7,379 bases of DNA from Planctomycetota bacterium (GTDB lineage: Bacteria; Planctomycetota; Phycisphaerae; WQYP01): NCBI GenBank assembly GCA_021805585.1, contig JAJZEY010000053.1, positions 1 to 7,379 on the forward strand, in the 5' to 3' direction. The notes beneath the pieces were generated by a model. That model did not search any database, was not told the DNA's origin, and saw only the letters and a list, made by a program, of their open reading frames with translations. Both the position numbers and the translations under genes were made by a program. Within the stretch, counting starts at the first letter, position 1. The number at the start of each line of letters is the position of its first letter. Shown here piece by piece: positions 5,255-7,379 of this stretch.

Positions 5255-7039
5255 CCCCTTTTATTTGAAGTAGCGTGGGAGGTCTGCTGGCAGTTGGGTG
5301 GTATTTATACGGTCATGCGCAGCAAGGCACCTTCCATGGTGGCTGCCTGGGGCGAGCGTTATTGCCTGGTGGGGCCGTACAATGCGGAAACCGCCGCCGT
5401 TGAACTCGAACCGTGCGAACCGACCGGAATGGTTGCCGAGGCGGTTAAAAAGATGCGGGAACTTGGAGTAACCGTCCATTGCGGCTATTGGCTGATTGAA
5501 GGCCGGCCTCGTGTCATTTTGCTGGATTACGCCGAGGCGTTCAATCGCCTGGGTGAATTCAAATACATGCTCTGGAAAGACCACGGGATTCAAACCTACG
5601 ATGACGACGGCGATACCAATAATGTGGTCGCGTTCGGGTTTCTGACCGGCCTGCTGTTTCAGGAAATCGCGCGTGCGAACAATGGCAGGCTTCAACTGGT
5701 GGCCCATTTTCATGAATGGATGGCCGGTCTGGGCCTGATGCGGCTTGCATTTCTTAAACTTGCGGTGGCCACGGTGTTTACGACCCACGCGACGCTGCTG
5801 GGGCGGTATTTGTGTACGGACAATCCGGATTTTTATGCCAAGCTGGATACCATCAATCCGGATCACGCCGCGGGGCATTACCGCATTTATCCGCGTTATT
5901 GCATTGAACATGGTGCCAGCAACTGCGCGGATGTATTTACCACGGTATCCGATGTGACCGCGCTGGAGGCCGAGAAGCTGCTGCATCGTAAGCCGGACGT
6001 GGTGACTCCAAACGGTCTGAATATCCGCCGGTTTGAAGCCCTGCATGAATTTCAGACCATGCACCGACAGTACAAAGAGGCGATTCACAGTTTTGTGGCC
6101 GCCCATTTTTTCCCTTCGTATACCTTTGATCTTGACCGCACGCTGTATTTATTCACCGCCGGGCGGTATGAATATACCAACAAGGGAATTGATCTGTTTA
6201 TTGAATCGCTGGCGCGGCTGAACCACTGGCTGAAGTCCGGCGGGATAGATATGACCGTTGTCGCATTTATTATTTCACGTGCGCCATATAAGTCTATAAA
6301 TGTAGATGTATTACGAAGTCAGGCGATGTTCGACGACCTGAAGCTGACCTGCGAGCGCGTTTCCGAGGAAATGTCGCAAAAACTGCTTTCCGTGGTCTGT
6401 ACCGGCCGCCTGCCCGACGGTCAGGAACTGCTTTCACAGCAGGCTCAGGTGCGATTGAAACGCGGCCTTCATGCCTGGCGGACCTGGCGACAGCCGCCGA
6501 TTGTCACCCATGACCTGTGGGATGACGCCAATGATTCGGTCCTGCAGAAACTTCGTGCGTGCAGGCTGTTTAACGCCAAAGATGACCGGGTAAAAGTGGT
6601 TTTCCATCCGGATTTCCTGTCCGCAACATCGCCGCTGATCGGTCTGGATTACGATCAGTTTGTCCGCGGGTGCCACATGGGCGTGTTCCCCAGCTATTAC
6701 GAACCATGGGGATATACACCCATGGAATGCGTGGCCAGCGGCGTACCGGCGGTGACCAGCGACCTGGCCGGTTTCGGCAGCTATGTCAGCAAACATATTC
6801 AGGACCCCGCCAACAATGGGTTGTTTGTGGTCGGACGCCGCTACGCCAATTTCGATCAGGCGGCCCATCAATTGACGGAAATTCTTTTTAATTATGCCCT
6901 GAAAGAACGCCGCGGAAGAATTGAATTGCGGAATCGTGTGGAACGACTTTCCGAATATTTTGACTGGAACAATCTGGTTTCCCACTACGCCCACGCCCAT
7001 CGCCTGGCTCTTTCCCGCAAGTCACAAGCGGCGGTGTAA
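4862..7039 (+). CDS. GT3-family glycogen synthase (eukaryotic type) with long N-terminal extension
   Basis: 725 residues, cytoplasmic. The GT3 family adds glucose from a sugar nucleotide (UDP-glucose in animals and fungi) to alpha-1,4-glucan. Residues 1-131 are a low-complexity Gly/Pro/Ser/Val-rich extension, and the two-lobed catalytic core fills 132-719. Core marks are FEVAWEV (135-141), QLGGIYTV (144-151), AHFHEW (281-286), TTHATLLGRYLC (307-318), VVTPNGLN (380-387), AGRYEYTNKG (433-442, with R435 and K441 for nucleotide phosphate), RGCHMGVFPSYYEPWGYTP (602-620) with the E614-x7-E622 retaining-GT pair, and an arginine cluster (683, 684, 686, 690, 692, 695) matching the glucose-6-phosphate sensor helix of eukaryotic enzymes. 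The helical insert of the C-terminal lobe (about 480-570), used for oligomer contacts in the family, is present. The eukaryotic C-terminal phosphorylation tail is absent. Oddly, Q144 replaces the Lys of the K-x-G-G motif. It stands alone between terminators. Family certain; donor and regulation inferred. Confidence 0.95.
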   Translation: MADMKRSGRKSGLKSSEKVKSDIGGGGSAPPANPDGLEPHEAAQDKPRVNYKVVGFAPPSTVVAGGMGVGSAGASIRRSVVVGSVESGIGGGPKAPEPVSPVWPGPPPIPARKSVDKVPDADIGDSTDDSKPLLFEVAWEVCWQLGGIYTVMRSKAPSMVAAWGERYCLVGPYNAETAAVELEPCEPTGMVAEAVKKMRELGVTVHCGYWLIEGRPRVILLDYAEAFNRLGEFKYMLWKDHGIQTYDDDGDTNNVVAFGFLTGLLFQEIARANNGRLQLVAHFHEWMAGLGLMRLAFLKLAVATVFTTHATLLGRYLCTDNPDFYAKLDTINPDHAAGHYRIYPRYCIEHGASNCADVFTTVSDVTALEAEKLLHRKPDVVTPNGLNIRRFEALHEFQTMHRQYKEAIHSFVAAHFFPSYTFDLDRTLYLFTAGRYEYTNKGIDLFIESLARLNHWLKSGGIDMTVVAFIISRAPYKSINVDVLRSQAMFDDLKLTCERVSEEMSQKLLSVVCTGRLPDGQELLSQQAQVRLKRGLHAWRTWRQPPIVTHDLWDDANDSVLQKLRACRLFNAKDDRVKVVFHPDFLSATSPLIGLDYDQFVRGCHMGVFPSYYEPWGYTPMECVASGVPAVTSDLAGFGSYVSKHIQDPANNGLFVVGRRYANFDQAAHQLTEILFNYALKERRGRIELRNRVERLSEYFDWNNLVSHYAHAHRLALSRKSQAAV

Positions 7040-7060
7040 ATCAGTTGTTCAATAGCCACG

Positions 7061-7081
7061 CCTCAACCGCCTTGGTTGGGG
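7061..7081 (+). terminator. Hairpin just after the glycogen synthase gene
   Basis: CCTCAACC (7061-7068) pairs with GGTTGGGG (7074-7081) around GCCTT, an 8-bp stem with one G-U pair, 21 bases after the stop codon. No T-run follows, so if it ends transcription it does so with help, or it protects the 3' end of the mRNA. Confidence 0.35.
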
Positions 7082-7082
7082 A

Positions 7083-7106
7083 ACGGCCGTCCCGGCCACC
7101 GGCCGT
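7083..7106. repeat. GC-rich inverted repeat
   Basis: ACGGCCG (7083-7089) and CGGCCGT (7100-7106) form a perfect 7-bp inverted repeat with a 10-base loop. It lies between the glycogen synthase 3' hairpin and the deoC terminator, and has no T-tract on either side. Confidence 0.4.
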
Positions 7107-7123
7107 GGGCAACCTGACGCCGG

Positions 7124-7159
7124 AAAAAAGGCGATGGGAGAAATAGCCCATCCCATCGC
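7124..7159 (-). terminator. Intrinsic terminator of deoC
   Basis: Read on the minus strand, GCGATGGGA starts immediately after the deoC stop codon and pairs perfectly with TCCCATCGC (9 bp, 11-base loop), followed by C and then TTTTTT. This is a textbook rho-independent terminator. On the plus strand the same stem is followed only by TTAACTCTT, so it could at best weakly stop glycogen synthase transcripts. Confidence 0.85.
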
Positions 7160-7379
7160 TTAACTCTTGAGAGCCTGAATAATCTCCACACTTGCCGAGC
7201 ACCCCAGGCGATCCGCACCGGCATCAAGCATGGCCAGCGCGGTGGGCAGATCGCGAATGCCACCGGATGCTTTTACCCGCATGCCCGCAGCATATTGTTT
7301 CAGCCATTGTACGGCTTGCACGGAGGCGCCGCCCGCGGGATGAAATCCGGTGCTGGTTTTTACGAAATCCGCGCCCGCT
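7160..7379 (-). CDS. deoC: Deoxyribose-phosphate aldolase, C-terminal part (partial)
   Basis: The minus strand encodes 72 residues and a TAA (7162-7160), with the N-terminus beyond the window edge. DERA (class I aldolase, TIM barrel, cytoplasmic) splits 2-deoxy-D-ribose 5-phosphate into glyceraldehyde 3-phosphate and acetaldehyde in deoxynucleoside catabolism. The fragment holds FVKTSTGF, whose Lys matches the Schiff-base lysine (K167 in the E. coli enzyme), and VKASGGIR, whose Lys matches the second active-site lysine (K201). A phosphate-binding GCSASVEII segment follows near the end. About 150 residues are missing by comparison with the usual 220-260. It is convergent with the glycogen synthase gene, so the two are separate transcripts. 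Cys replaces the usual Thr/Ala in the phosphate loop, a mild variation. Confidence 0.93.
   Translation of the reverse strand, partial: AGADFVKTSTGFHPAGGASVQAVQWLKQYAAGMRVKASGGIRDLPTALAMLDAGADRLGCSASVEIIQALKS

Noticed and set aside
5261..6106. 281-aa antisense open frame within the GT3 gene
   Set aside because: The sense strand here encodes the conserved GT3 core; the antisense peptide resembles no family I know and is a codon-bias shadow.

Overview
This 7.4 kb window looks like bacterial chromosome. Genes are intron-less, have Shine-Dalgarno-type leaders, and are separated by hairpin terminators. The gene mix is a tagaturonate-epimerase-family protein, a large secreted GH35 beta-galactosidase, a eukaryote-type GT3 glycogen synthase, and deoxyribose-phosphate aldolase. 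With moderately high GC, this fits a polysaccharide-degrading Planctomycetota-like bacterium (Phycisphaerae would be my guess). The taxon is inference only. I see no mobile element, phage gene, CRISPR array, tRNA or rRNA.

Layout. (1) Bases 3-92: the last 29 codons of an unidentified plus-strand gene. (2) 181-1428: UxaE-family protein. (3) 1524-4535: secreted 1003-aa GH35 enzyme; its true start is probably the ATG at 1524, 12 bases inside the longest open frame. These two genes are co-directional and 95 bp apart, and suggest use of galactose- and uronate-containing plant or algal polysaccharide: the GH35 trims exposed beta-galactosides outside the cytoplasm, while UxaE acts in uronate catabolism inside. 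(4) 4536-4861: a 326-bp non-coding gap with a good intrinsic terminator 38 bp after the GH35 stop, a second weak hairpin, and a possible promoter. (5) 4862-7039: GT3 glycogen synthase. (6) 7040-7159: convergent intergenic region with hairpins. (7) 7160-7379, minus strand: the C-terminal 72 residues of deoC, followed directly by a strong terminator.

The most notable item is the GT3 glycogen synthase. Bacteria usually make glycogen with the ADP-glucose enzyme GlgA (GT5); this one is of the animal/fungal type. It aligns with human GYS1, as I remember that sequence, with an almost constant numbering offset of 104-105. It keeps the catalytic E-x7-E pair and all six arginines of the glucose-6-phosphate sensing helix. 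It lacks the C-terminal phosphorylation tail, carries a 131-residue low-complexity Gly/Pro/Ser N-terminal extension, and has Gln where the sugar-nucleotide-binding Lys of the K-x-G-G motif is expected. The GH35 also has several substitutions next to otherwise intact catalytic motifs.
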